From positions 1 through 34,082 of the forward strand of contig NZ_JAMYWQ010000046.1 of the NCBI RefSeq assembly GCF_024160145.1: a stretch of DNA of 34,082 nucleotides. The letters are read 5' to 3'. Positions 1 to 10,479 of the stretch are shown here, one piece after another. Position 1 is the first letter of the stretch, and each line of letters begins with the position of its first letter. The notes beneath the pieces are model-generated. The model saw only the letters and a program-made list of their open reading frames with translations, had not been told where the DNA came from and made no database searches. This DNA comes from Serratia nevei. Lineage in GTDB: Bacteria > Pseudomonadota > Gammaproteobacteria > Enterobacterales > Enterobacteriaceae. The position numbers and the translations under genes are program-made.

Positions 1-126
1 GGTCAGGGAGTCGGTGAACATCTACAACACACAGCGGCCGCACCTGTCGCTGAAATACAAAACGCCCGATGAGGTTCATCGGGCGTTATCCGGCTGAAAA
101 GTGTCAACCTATATCAGGACTAGTCA
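1..126 (+). mobile_element. IS3-family insertion sequence, right end (truncated by window)
   Basis: This is the last part of an insertion sequence whose body lies to the left of the window. It carries the C-terminus of an IS3-type transposase followed by about 29 nt to the element end. The proposed terminal inverted repeat reads inward from 126 on the minus strand and starts TGACTAGTCC, matching the TGA starts common in IS3-family ends. That sets the boundary at about 126. The left end cannot be seen, so the repeat is unpaired here. Target duplication would be 3-4 nt starting at 127 (ccg or ccga). Host sequence resumes just before the rraA stop codon. Confidence 0.75.
2..97 (+). CDS. IS3-family transposase OrfB, C-terminal fragment
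   Basis: An open frame runs in from the left window edge and stops at TGA 95-97. The 31 visible residues include NIYNTQRPHLSLKYKTPDEV, the typical end of an IS3-family OrfB (DDE integrase fold), in which the YN..RPH..L..KTP segment follows the last catalytic glutamate. The start, the catalytic triad and the programmed frameshift expected in this family are outside the window, so it is not possible to tell whether the transposase is intact. The family call is firm; the exact IS subgroup is not. Confidence 0.8.
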   Translation, partial: VRESVNIYNTQRPHLSLKYKTPDEVHRALSG

Positions 127-133
127 CCGAAAA

Positions 134-625
<492 letters not shown>

Positions 626-694
626 TTACGTCTGTTTGCCGCTGGAATGTTCAGTATATCCCTTTATTCGCCCTGTTGGCAAAATCATCAGTTT

Positions 695-1612
695 TTAACT
701 GAGCGCCACGCCGACGGCGAACAGCAGGTTGGCCAGCAACGCCGCCTTGACCATGTGCTCCAGCATCGGCCGCATGCCGACCGGCGTCGGGTCGCGCAGC
801 ACACGCAGGCCGTGGCGCACCAGCAGCGGGATCGCCAGCACGAACAGCCAGCCCCACGGGCTGTGGAGATTGAACAGCGTAAACAGCGCGAAACACAGCA
901 CCGCGCCGCCGAGCAGCAGGGCATGGTAAATGCGTGCCTTGTGCGGGCCGAGACGCACCGCCAGCGTGTTCTTGCCGTTTTCGCGATCGCTCTCGATATC
1001 CCGCAGATTGTTGATGTTGAGCACCGCCGTCGCCAGCAGGCCGCAGGCGGTGGCCGGCAGCATCACGACGCTGTCGAAGGTGTGCGTTTGCAGATAGTAG
1101 GTGCCGGCCACGCTCAGCCAGCCGAAGAACACCAGCACCGAGATGTCGCCCAGCCCCAAATACCCGTAGGGCTTGTTGCCGACGGTGTAGGTGATGGCCG
1201 CCACGATAGACAGCCCGCCCAGCACCAGAAAGCCTACCACGTCGCTGGGTTGCTCGCAGGCGACGGCGATCAGCGAACAGCCGGCGAGGGCGATCAGCAC
1301 CACCGTCACCACCAGCGCCCGTTTCATCTGCGCCTGGGTGATCATGCCTTTTTGCATGCCGCGCAACGGCCCGATGCGATCTTCTTTATCGCTGCCTTTG
1401 ACCGCATCGCCGTAGTCGTTCGCCAGGTTGGAGAGGATCTGCAGCAGGCCGGCGGTCAACAGCGCCAGCAGCGCCACTTCAGGTTTCAGGCTGCCGTGCC
1501 AGGCGGCGATGGCCGAGCCGACCACGATGGAAGCAAAGGCCAGCGGCAGGGTGCGGGGGCGTAGACTTTCCAGCCAGGCGGAGATCGGAGTGGTGGAGGT
1601 TGATGAGCTCAT
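695..1612 (-). CDS. menA: 1,4-dihydroxy-2-naphthoate octaprenyltransferase
   Basis: MenA is a UbiA-family integral membrane prenyltransferase. It attaches the octaprenyl chain to 1,4-dihydroxy-2-naphthoate to give demethylmenaquinone, committing to menaquinone for anaerobic respiration. The 305-residue product is almost entirely hydrophobic helices (eight or nine likely). The first aspartate-rich motif is NDYGD at residues 65-69, followed by an acidic KGSDKEDR stretch; the second is NNLRDIESDRENGK in the C-terminal half. These bind the Mg-diphosphate of the prenyl donor. The ATG at 1610-1612 gives an N-terminus like the family (SAWLESLRPRTLPLAF). The gene lies between hslU (96 nt upstream, with a hairpin) and rraA, the conserved enterobacterial order. 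Confidence 0.96.
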   Translation of the reverse strand: MSSSTSTTPISAWLESLRPRTLPLAFASIVVGSAIAAWHGSLKPEVALLALLTAGLLQILSNLANDYGDAVKGSDKEDRIGPLRGMQKGMITQAQMKRALVVTVVLIALAGCSLIAVACEQPSDVVGFLVLGGLSIVAAITYTVGNKPYGYLGLGDISVLVFFGWLSVAGTYYLQTHTFDSVVMLPATACGLLATAVLNINNLRDIESDRENGKNTLAVRLGPHKARIYHALLLGGAVLCFALFTLFNLHSPWGWLFVLAIPLLVRHGLRVLRDPTPVGMRPMLEHMVKAALLANLLFAVGVALS

Positions 1613-1646
1613 GTTTCGCTTCTGTCAGTAAGTTGCGGTGTCCGTT

Positions 1647-1678
1647 AGAAATAATTGTGGGAGGCAATGCCTCCCACA
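1647..1678 (-). terminator. Hairpin after hslU, likely terminator
   Basis: Arms at 1657-1665 and 1669-1677 (GTGGGAGGC / GCCTCCCAC) enclose a 3-nt loop. Read on the minus strand, an A/T-rich AATTATTTC follows. It lies between hslU and menA and probably ends or attenuates hslVU transcription. The uridine run is imperfect, so read-through into menA is likely. Confidence 0.6.
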
Positions 1679-1708
1679 CAGATGACTGACAAGACAATGA
1701 TTGAGCGA

Positions 1709-3043
1709 TTATAGGATAAAACGACTCAAATCTTCATCCGCCACCAGTTCATCCAGATGACTGCGCACGTAATCCGCATCAATTGTAATGGATTGACCGT
1801 TAATTTCACTCGCATCGTAGGAAATATCTTCCATCAGACGCTCCAGCACGGTGTGCAGACGACGCGCGCCGATGTTCTCGGTGCTTTCGTTGACCTGCCA
1901 CGCGGCTTCGGCGATGCGGCGGATGCCGTCGGCGGTGAACTCGACGTTGACGCCTTCGGTGCCCATCAGCGCTTTGTACTGTTCCGTCAGCGACGCGCTC
2001 GGCTCGGTCAGGATGCGCTCGAAGTCTTCGGTGGTCAGCGCCTGCAGCTCAACGCGGATCGGCAGACGGCCCTGCAGCTCCGGGATCAGATCCGACGGAT
2101 TGGCGGTCTGGAAGGCGCCGGAAGCGATGAACAGGATGTGGTCGGTCTTCACCATACCGTGTTTGGTCGACACGGTGCAGCCTTCCACCAGCGGCAGCAG
2201 ATCGCGCTGCACGCCTTCGCGCGAGACGTCCGGGCCGGCGCTTTGGCCACCGCGCTTACAGATTTTGTCGATCTCGTCGATAAACACGATGCCGTGTTGT
2301 TCAACCGCTTCGATCGCCTGCTCTTTCAGCTCTTCCGGGTTCACCAGCTTGGCGGCTTCTTCTTCCACCAGCAGCTTGAAGGCTTCTTTGATCTTCAGCT
2401 TACGCGGCTTTTGCTTCTGGCCGCCGAGGTTCTGGAACATCGACTGCAGCTGATTGGTCATCTCTTCCATGCCCGGAGGCGCCATGATTTCCACGCCCAT
2501 CGGCGCCGCGGCCAGATCGATTTCGATCTCTTTGTCATCCAGCTGGCCTTCGCGCAGTTTCTTGCGGAATGCCTGGCGGGCGGCGGACGGTTCCTGGTTT
2601 TCTTCCGGCTGGCCCCAGTTGTTCTTGGCCGGTGGGATCAGCACGTCGAGGATGCGCTCTTCGGCCAACTCTTCGGCACGGGTGCGGTTTTTCTCGATCG
2701 ACTGCATGCGCACCATTTTGATGGCGGCATCGGTCAGATCGCGGATGATGGAATCCACTTCCTTGCCCACATAGCCCACTTCGGTGAACTTGGTGGCTTC
2801 AACCTTGATGAACGGCGCGTTGGCCAGCTTCGCCAGACGACGGGCGATTTCGGTTTTACCGACGCCGGTCGGGCCGATCATCAGAATGTTTTTCGGGGTC
2901 ACTTCGTGACGCAGCATCTCGTTGAGCTGCATCCGGCGCCAGCGGTTGCGCAGGGCAATGGCGACAGCGCGTTTGGCCTTGTTTTGGCCAATGATATAGC
3001 TGTCCAGTTCGCTGACGATCTCGCGCGGGGTCATTTCAGACAT
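1709..3043 (-). CDS. hslU: HslU, ATPase subunit of HslVU protease
   Basis: HslU is the AAA+ unfoldase that feeds substrates into the HslV peptidase in the cytoplasm (a ClpYQ-type two-component protease acting on proteins such as SulA and RpoH). The 444-residue sequence has Walker A GPTGVGKT at residues 57-64, Walker B VFIDEID in the middle (about 254-260), an intermediate I-domain between them with runs of charged residues, a sensor/arginine-finger region ([15 protein letters not shown]) and the C-terminal tail EDLSRFIL, which docks into HslV. It starts 12 nt after hslV and is co-transcribed with it from the sigma-32 promoter upstream of hslV. Length and motifs match the family throughout. 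Confidence 0.98.
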   Translation of the reverse strand: MSEMTPREIVSELDSYIIGQNKAKRAVAIALRNRWRRMQLNEMLRHEVTPKNILMIGPTGVGKTEIARRLAKLANAPFIKVEATKFTEVGYVGKEVDSIIRDLTDAAIKMVRMQSIEKNRTRAEELAEERILDVLIPPAKNNWGQPEENQEPSAARQAFRKKLREGQLDDKEIEIDLAAAPMGVEIMAPPGMEEMTNQLQSMFQNLGGQKQKPRKLKIKEAFKLLVEEEAAKLVNPEELKEQAIEAVEQHGIVFIDEIDKICKRGGQSAGPDVSREGVQRDLLPLVEGCTVSTKHGMVKTDHILFIASGAFQTANPSDLIPELQGRLPIRVELQALTTEDFERILTEPSASLTEQYKALMGTEGVNVEFTADGIRRIAEAAWQVNESTENIGARRLHTVLERLMEDISYDASEINGQSITIDADYVRSHLDELVADEDLSRFIL

Positions 3044-3055
3044 GGTATTCGATCC

Positions 3056-3586
3056 TTACGCTTTGGAAGGCAATTCTTCAATGGTGTGGAAATGGTTGGT
3101 GTAAATACAGATGTCGCCGGCGATGTTGAGGGATTTCTCAACGATGTCGCGGGCGCTCAGCTCGGTATTTTCCAACATGGCGCGGGCTGCGGCCTGGGCG
3201 TACGGGCCGCCGGAGCCGATGGCGATCAGATCGTTTTCCGGCTGCACCACATCGCCGTTGCCGGTGATGATAAGCGAAGCGGTTTCATCGGCGACCGCCA
3301 GCAGCGCTTCGAGCTTGCGCAGCATGCGGTCGGTGCGCCAGTCTTTCGCCAGCTCGACGGCGGCTTTCACCAGGTGGCCCTGATGCATTTCCAGTTTGCG
3401 TTCAAACAGTTCAAACAGCGTGAAGGCGTCAGCGGTGCCGCCGGCGAAACCGGCGATCACTTTGTCGTTATACAGGCGACGCACTTTCTTGACGTTACCC
3501 TTCATCACCGTATTACCCAGGGTAGCCTGGCCATCACCACCGATGACGACCTGGCCGTTGCGGCGTACGCTTACAATTGTTGTCAC
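3056..3586 (-). CDS. hslV: HslV, peptidase subunit of HslVU protease
   Basis: HslV is the proteasome-beta-like peptidase that forms a double hexamer capped by HslU. The 176-residue product begins (M)[11 protein letters not shown], where removal of the initiator exposes Thr1, the catalytic nucleophile. The GDGQATLGN and [20 protein letters not shown] segments are characteristic. Initiation is at GTG (3584-3586), the same residue position as in E. coli. It is first in the hslVU operon and lies 102 nt after the ftsN stop; a heat-shock promoter is visible at 3666-3693. No missing active-site residue is seen. Confidence 0.98.
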   Translation of the reverse strand: MTTIVSVRRNGQVVIGGDGQATLGNTVMKGNVKKVRRLYNDKVIAGFAGGTADAFTLFELFERKLEMHQGHLVKAAVELAKDWRTDRMLRKLEALLAVADETASLIITGNGDVVQPENDLIAIGSGGPYAQAAARAMLENTELSARDIVEKSLNIAGDICIYTNHFHTIEELPSKA

Positions 3587-3665
3587 GAGCAGACCCTCGT
3601 TAAAGACGGAAAGAAGTCCCCGCAGCGCCTGCTTTCGCAGACGCTACGAGGGATATTGAGAGTAT

Positions 3666-3693
3666 AGATGGGGGGGGATTGACGCTTTTCAAC
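3666..3693 (-). promoter_or_regulatory. Sigma-32 heat-shock promoter of hslVU
   Basis: On the minus strand, GTTGAAA (3693-3687) and CCCCATCT (3673-3666) are separated by 13 nt. This matches the RpoH consensus CTTGAAA-N13-17-CCCCATnT with one mismatch. The hslV GTG is 80 nt downstream. The -35 element overlaps the ftsN stop codon at 3689-3691, so the promoter begins inside the end of the upstream gene. E. coli hslVU is known to be sigma-32 dependent. Confidence 0.9.
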
Positions 3694-4621
3694 CCCCAAC
3701 GGAGAGGGGAATGCAACTCGACATGCCAACGCCCTTCAGGCGCGAAAGGGTTTTGTCCGCAGCGGCGCGGCTGGTGTATGGGCCGAGCATCACGCGATTC
3801 CAACCGCCGCCGGCGGTGATGCGGCTCTCGATGCCTTCGAACGCCAGGCGCGCCCGCACGGATTCAGCCTGATCGGTGGCGCGGAACGAGCCGCATTGCA
3901 CCATCCACTTCTGTTTCGATTCCGGTTTGGTTTCCTGCTTGGCCGTTTCCTGTTTCACTTCCGGTTTGGGCTCCGGCTTCGGTTGCGGCTTTGGCTCAGG
4001 CTGTTTCACCTGCACCGGCGGTTGGGTGATCGGCTTCGGCTGCGGGTGCTGCTGCACCGGCGCGGTAGTGGCCCCGTTGTTGAACGGGTTGCGCGGCGGC
4101 TGACTGACCTGCTGCTGTTGCTGTACCGGTTGCTGCTGCATTGGCGGTTGTTGCATCTGCTGCTGGCGGGTGCTGCGCGCGTTGACCTGGCCCGGATCGT
4201 TATACGGCACTTCGTTCAGCTGCGTCGGACGCTGCTGCATGTCGGCCTGCATCTGCTCCAGCAACTGCCGCTGTTCGGCGGTCAGCTGAGTTTTGGAATT
4301 GAGCTCGCCGCCGGCCGTCGGCTCGGTCGGGGTTTGCACGCCGATCTGCCGGTTTTCCAGCTCTTTGATATAGCGCCAGCGCTCTTCCGGCTTCGGCGGC
4401 AGGCCGTTGCCGGGGCGCGTGGTGTGCGCAGGCAACAACGGTGCGTCTTCCGGTTTGTTGTGCGTAATGAAATAGAGGCCACCGACAAAGACAACCAGCA
4501 ACGCGGCGGCTAACGCCAGCACGGTTTTGGAAACCTTCGGAGAACTGCGTTTTTTACGGCTGGGGGTTTTACGCTTAGCTCCTGCTGCGCGCCCACGGCT
4601 TACATAGTCTTTTTGTGCCAC
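3689..4621 (-). CDS. ftsN: Cell division protein FtsN
   Basis: FtsN is the late divisome protein that activates septal peptidoglycan synthesis through FtsA and FtsQLB/FtsWI. The 310-residue product shows a short basic cytoplasmic tail, one membrane segment at about 33-53, the periplasmic essential region (PPKPEERWRYIKELENRQ, about 75-93), a long low-complexity Q- and P/K/E-rich linker (about 115-235) and a C-terminal SPOR domain from about 238. The SPOR domain holds the conserved cysteine pair at about C243 and C303. Translation starts at GTG (4619-4621), as the homologous N-terminus MAQKDYV requires. It follows cytR by 65 nt on the same strand. The linker is the part that differs most from E. 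coli, as expected for disordered sequence. Confidence 0.96.
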   Translation of the reverse strand: MAQKDYVSRGRAAGAKRKTPSRKKRSSPKVSKTVLALAAALLVVFVGGLYFITHNKPEDAPLLPAHTTRPGNGLPPKPEERWRYIKELENRQIGVQTPTEPTAGGELNSKTQLTAEQRQLLEQMQADMQQRPTQLNEVPYNDPGQVNARSTRQQQMQQPPMQQQPVQQQQQVSQPPRNPFNNGATTAPVQQHPQPKPITQPPVQVKQPEPKPQPKPEPKPEVKQETAKQETKPESKQKWMVQCGSFRATDQAESVRARLAFEGIESRITAGGGWNRVMLGPYTSRAAADKTLSRLKGVGMSSCIPLSVGG

Positions 4622-4686
4622 TATTATTCCGCTGTGTCCTGATGAGAGGATAAGTCCGTCATGTTACTGAACCCTAAAATATTTGA

Positions 4687-5715
4687 CTAGCGTTTCGGGG
4701 CAGCGGTGCTGCCTCTGATAATCAATTCACTGTCTAATAGCCGGGAGCCGCTGGCCACCGTCTGGCCGTTCAACTGCTCCAACAGCAACAACATCGCCTG
4801 CTGGCCGATCTGGAAGCGCGGCTGCGCCACCGTGGTCAGCGGCGGATCGCAATACTGCGCCAGCTTGAGGTCGTCAAAGCCGACGATCGACAGATCCTGC
4901 GGCACCCGCAGCCCCATCTTCTTCGCCTGGGACAGCACGCCGATCGCCATAACGTCGCTGTGGCAGAACACCGCCGTCGGCGGTTTCGGCTGCGCCATCA
5001 GCGCCGTCAGCGCTTGCGCGCCGGCTTCGTAGGTAAAATCACCCCGGGTAATATAGCTGCTTTCGACGGTAATGCCATTACGGCGTAGCGCCTGAACGTA
5101 ACCCTGCAGCCGATAATGGCTCAGCGGCATCTGTTCCGGCCCGGCGACGCAGGCGATCTGCCGGTGGCCTAATTGATGCAAATAGTGCACGGCTTCAAAG
5201 GCGGCGGTCAGGTTGTCGATGTGCACCGTCGGCAGTTCCAGCTCGGGGGCGAACTCGTTGGCCATCACCATCGGCGGCAGGTTGCGCTGTTCTTCCTTGC
5301 TGGCGTCGAACGGCAGGTTGGAGCCCAGCAGCAGCATGCCGTCGATCTGTTTGGTGATGATCAGATTGACGAAGGTGCGCTCTTGCTGGTTTTGCTGCGC
5401 GCAGTCGCCGATCAGCACCAGATAGCCTTGTTGGGCGGCGGTCTGTTCGATCCCCTGGATCACATCGGCGAAAAACGGATCGCAGATGTCGGGCACGATC
5501 ACCAGGATGGTGCGGGATTCGTTGCGCTTGATATTGCGTGACAGAGCATGAGGAGAATAACCCACGGCCAGGACGGCCTGTTCCACTTTCTGGCGCGTCG
5601 GCGTTGACACCTTTTCCGGGTTCATCAGCGCACGCGATACGGTAGCCGTTGAAACGCCCGCCATTTCGGCGACGTCTTTCATGGTCGCCATGGATAACTC
5701 TTTCTTGTGTTCCAA
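4687..5715 (-). CDS. cytR: CytR, LacI-family nucleoside-regulon repressor
   Basis: CytR represses nucleoside uptake and catabolism genes (deo, udp, cdd, nupC/G, tsx type) and works with CRP; cytidine releases it. The 342-residue product has a LacI-type helix-turn-helix at about 11-35 (TMKDVAEMAGVSTATVSRALMN) and a periplasmic-binding-like effector domain. Initiation is probably at TTG (5713-5715): this gives the same 15-residue distance to the HTH as in E. coli CytR, and an AAGGAG element lies about 7 nt upstream of it. The first in-frame ATG (5689-5691) would remove eight residues. Its neighbours, priA upstream and ftsN downstream, follow the E. coli order. Confidence 0.95.
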   Translation of the reverse strand: MEHKKELSMATMKDVAEMAGVSTATVSRALMNPEKVSTPTRQKVEQAVLAVGYSPHALSRNIKRNESRTILVIVPDICDPFFADVIQGIEQTAAQQGYLVLIGDCAQQNQQERTFVNLIITKQIDGMLLLGSNLPFDASKEEQRNLPPMVMANEFAPELELPTVHIDNLTAAFEAVHYLHQLGHRQIACVAGPEQMPLSHYRLQGYVQALRRNGITVESSYITRGDFTYEAGAQALTALMAQPKPPTAVFCHSDVMAIGVLSQAKKMGLRVPQDLSIVGFDDLKLAQYCDPPLTTVAQPRFQIGQQAMLLLLEQLNGQTVASGSRLLDSELIIRGSTAAPKR

Positions 5716-6006
5716 CGCCTTTCTCCTTGCGTCAGCCCCATGCCGACGCCACTACTGCTGTTTGCTCACAATGTCCGGCATGCGGTGGCGAGATTGTTGT
5801 CATTGAGCGCCACTCGCGTTTGGGCACTCCGTCGCGCTGCGATGTGGCGACAAAATTTGCCCTTGCAGACATTCTAAACAGAATACGCCCCGCCTTTGTT
5901 ACCTAATTTGCATAAAAAATGTGACCTGAGAAGGTTTTTTAGCGTTCGCTCGCAATTTCAAGGGTAAACGTTTGCACTGCGGCAGCTAAATCGGACTTTT
6001 CCGGGT
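5716..6006. other. cytR-priA intergenic region
   Basis: This 291-nt gap lies between priA and cytR, both leftward, and should hold the cytR promoter. On the minus strand an AAGGAG Shine-Dalgarno precedes the cytR TTG. A half-site resembling CRP (TTGTGAGC, near 5765-5773) and an ATTTGCAT element with nearby TGTGA (about 5908-5924) resemble CRP/CytR half-operators, fitting known cytR autoregulation, but neither is a full palindrome. I see no strong intrinsic terminator for priA and no extra gene. Confidence 0.4.
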
Positions 6007-8385
<2,379 letters not shown>

Positions 8386-8401
8386 TTAACTGAGGTTTCC
8401 C

Positions 8402-8617
8402 ATGAAACAAGGTATCCACCCAAAATACGAAGAAGTTACTGCTAACTGCTCTTGCGGTAACGTGATGAAGATCCGCTCCACCGTGGGCCACGATCTGAAC
8501 CTGGACGTTTGTGGCGCATGCCACCCGTTCTACACTGGCAAGCAGCGTGACGTTGCTACCGGTGGCCGCGTTGACCGCTTCAACAAGCGTTTCAGCGTAC
8601 CAGGCGCTAAGAAATAA
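8402..8617 (+). CDS. rpmE: 50S ribosomal protein bL31 (zinc-binding form)
   Basis: bL31 bridges the large-subunit central protuberance and the small-subunit head. The 71-residue protein keeps all four zinc-ligand cysteines of the C+ form: C16 and C18 (CSCG) and C37 and C40 (CGAC). Under zinc starvation many enterobacteria replace this form with a cysteine-less YkgM paralogue, which is not in this window. A TGAGG element lies just upstream of the ATG. Codon use is strongly biased to common codons, as expected for a ribosomal protein. The gene has its own promoter and a shared bidirectional terminator with metJ. In E. coli yiiX lies between rpmE and metJ; it is absent here. Confidence 0.98.
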   Translation: MKQGIHPKYEEVTANCSCGNVMKIRSTVGHDLNLDVCGACHPFYTGKQRDVATGGRVDRFNKRFSVPGAKK

Positions 8618-8636
8618 GATTTCTTATCGTCCGATG

Positions 8637-8662
8637 AAAAAGGCGCCTTTGGCGCCTTTTTT
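8637..8662. terminator. Bidirectional terminator between rpmE and metJ
   Basis: The stem AGGCGCC (8641-8647) / GGCGCCT (8651-8657) with a TTT loop is flanked by A5 on the left and T6 on the right. It therefore reads as an intrinsic terminator on both strands and fits the convergent rpmE and metJ genes. Confidence 0.9.
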
Positions 8663-8694
8663 CGTTTCTGCCGCCGGCGTTCGCCGGGCGGTTC

Positions 8695-9012
8695 TCAATA
8701 TTCCCAGGTATCGGGATCGACACCCAGCTCGCGCATCAACGCTTTTGCGGCTTCCGGGATTTCATCGCTGCGCTCTTTGCGCAGGTCTTCATCGTTCGGC
8801 AGCGGCTGGCCGGTAAAGGCATGCAGAAACGCTTCGCACAGCAGTTCGCTGTTGGTAGCGTGGCGCAGGTTGTTCACCTGGCGACGGGTCCGTTCGTCGG
8901 TGAGGATTTTCAGGACCTTCAGCGGAATGGATACCGTGATCTTTTTGACTTGCTCGCTTTTTTTACCGTGTTCAGCGTAAGGGCTGACATACTCGCCGTT
9001 CCACTCAGCCAT
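8695..9012 (-). CDS. metJ: Methionine repressor MetJ
   Basis: MetJ is a ribbon-helix-helix repressor that uses S-adenosylmethionine as corepressor and binds tandem 8-bp met boxes (consensus AGACGTCT). The 105-residue product matches E. coli MetJ in length. Its N-terminal half holds the beta strand that reads DNA ([22 protein letters not shown], about 22-43), and the helix [23 protein letters not shown] follows. The start ATG (9010-9012) has AAGGTG upstream. It is divergent from metBL, and the shared 304-nt region carries five tandem met boxes, so MetJ probably controls itself and metBL; metF nearby carries boxes too. Confidence 0.98.
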   Translation of the reverse strand: MAEWNGEYVSPYAEHGKKSEQVKKITVSIPLKVLKILTDERTRRQVNNLRHATNSELLCEAFLHAFTGQPLPNDEDLRKERSDEIPEAAKALMRELGVDPDTWEY

Positions 9013-9226
9013 GGGACACCTTAACTTTGTCAGAAAAATTACAAAATTCTAAAAACCGGGCAATTATGCCCGATCTTCACTGTTCTCACTAAATAAATGT
9101 CAATTTTACGCGACCAGGGTCACTGAATGCCCCGCCTCGGCCGGACATTGTGGCTTAACATCTTATCGTCATGTCATATCGGCATAATTTTAGCGGGTAT
9201 TGTGTCATTGCTCAATCTATACGCAG

Positions 9227-9266
9227 AGAAGTTTAGATGTCCAGATGTATTGACGTCTATTAATCC
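9227..9266. promoter_or_regulatory. MetJ operator of the metJ-metBL divergent region
   Basis: Five contiguous octamers fit the met-box array: AGAAGTTT, AGATGTCC, AGATGTAT, TGACGTCT and ATTAATCC. The central three are the best matches to AGACGTCT. The array lies 50 nt upstream of the metB start. The rest of the 304-nt gap between metJ and metB (9013-9316) is A/T-rich promoter DNA for both directions, and I see no further gene in it. Confidence 0.88.
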
Positions 9267-9316
9267 TGCGATTACTCTTTAGGCCTCATTCACCGAACCG
9301 AGAGCCGAGCGAGCCC

Positions 9317-10477
9317 ATGACGCGTAAACCAGCCACGATTGCCGTACGCAGCGGCCTGAACGACGACGAACAGTATGGCTGCGTTGTTCCGCCGATTCAT
9401 TTGTCCAGCACCTATAACTTTACTGACTTCAACCAACCCCGAGCCCATGACTACTCGCGCCGCGGCAACCCGACGCGCGACGTGGTGCAACGCGCGTTGG
9501 CGGAGCTGGAAGGCGGCGCCGGAGCGGTGATGACCGGCAGCGGGATGTCGGCGATCCATCTGGTGACCACCGTGCTGCTGAAGCCAGGCGATCTGCTGGT
9601 GGCGCCGCACGACTGCTACGGCGGCAGTTATCGGTTGTTCGACAGCCTGAGCAAGCGCGGCGCCTATCGCGTGCTGTTCGTCGATCAGGGTAATGAAGGA
9701 GCCCTGCAGCAGGCGCTGGCGCAAAAGCCGAAGCTGGTGCTGATTGAAAGCCCCAGCAATCCGCTGCTGCGGGTGGTGGACATCGCGGCGATCTGCGCCG
9801 CCGCGCACGCAGCGGGCGCGTTGACGGTAGTGGACAACACCTTCCTCAGCCCGGCCCTGCAACAGCCGATCGAACTCGGTGCCGATCTGGTGGTCCACTC
9901 TTGCACCAAATACCTGAATGGGCATTCGGACGTGGTGGCCGGCGCGGTGATTGCCAAAGATCCCGAGTTGGCGGTCGAATTGGCCTGGTGGGCAAACAAC
10001 ATCGGCGTGACCGGTGGCGCGTTCGACAGCTATCTGCTGCTGCGCGGCATGCGCACGCTGTCGCCGCGCATCAAGGCGGCGCAACAAAATGCCGAAGCGA
10101 TTGTCGGCTATTTACAGCAGCAACCGCTGGTGAAAAAGCTGTATCATCCCTCCCTGCCGGAAAATCCGGGGCATGAGATCGCCCGCCGGCAGCAGCGCGG
10201 CTTCGGCGCGATGCTGAGTTTTGAACTGGACGGCGATGAAACGGTGCTGCGCCGTTTTCTCTCTGCCCTTGAGCTGTTTACTCTGGCAGAATCGCTGGGC
10301 GGCGTAGAAAGCCTGATCTCGCATGCAGCGACCATGACCCACGCCGGCATGGCGGCGGAGGCGCGGGCAGCGGCCGGCATCTCCGAGAGCCTGCTGCGCA
10401 TTTCCGTGGGTATTGAAGACAGTGAAGATTTGATTGCCGATCTGGAACGCGCTTTCCAGGCGGCGGCAACGAGGTAA
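9317..10477 (+). CDS. metB: Cystathionine gamma-synthase
   Basis: MetB condenses O-succinylhomoserine with cysteine to form cystathionine in methionine synthesis. It is a PLP enzyme of the Cys/Met metabolism family, 386 residues as in E. coli. The PLP lysine is K198 in SCTKYLNGHSD, the phosphate-binding motif is GSGMSAI (about 74-80), and Y46/R48 of DYSRRGNPTRD come from the neighbouring subunit. The N-terminus MTRKPATIAVRSGLNDDEQYG confirms the ATG at 9317, although its Shine-Dalgarno is weak. It is first in the metBL operon, separated from metL by only 2 nt, and is preceded by the MetJ operator. Confidence 0.98.
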   Translation: MTRKPATIAVRSGLNDDEQYGCVVPPIHLSSTYNFTDFNQPRAHDYSRRGNPTRDVVQRALAELEGGAGAVMTGSGMSAIHLVTTVLLKPGDLLVAPHDCYGGSYRLFDSLSKRGAYRVLFVDQGNEGALQQALAQKPKLVLIESPSNPLLRVVDIAAICAAAHAAGALTVVDNTFLSPALQQPIELGADLVVHSCTKYLNGHSDVVAGAVIAKDPELAVELAWWANNIGVTGGAFDSYLLLRGMRTLSPRIKAAQQNAEAIVGYLQQQPLVKKLYHPSLPENPGHEIARRQQRGFGAMLSFELDGDETVLRRFLSALELFTLAESLGGVESLISHAATMTHAGMAAEARAAAGISESLLRISVGIEDSEDLIADLERAFQAAATR

Positions 10478-10479
10478 GC

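Noticed and set aside
1757-3667. 636-codon plus-strand open frame across hslU and hslV
   Set aside because: It is antisense to two unmistakable genes, has the His/Gln/Arg-rich composition of a GC-driven shadow frame and no recognisable domain.
3960-4250. Repetitive Q- and P/K/E-rich stretch in ftsN as a possible sequence artefact or repeat expansion
   Set aside because: FtsN linkers are naturally low in complexity and variable; the frame stays open into an intact SPOR domain.
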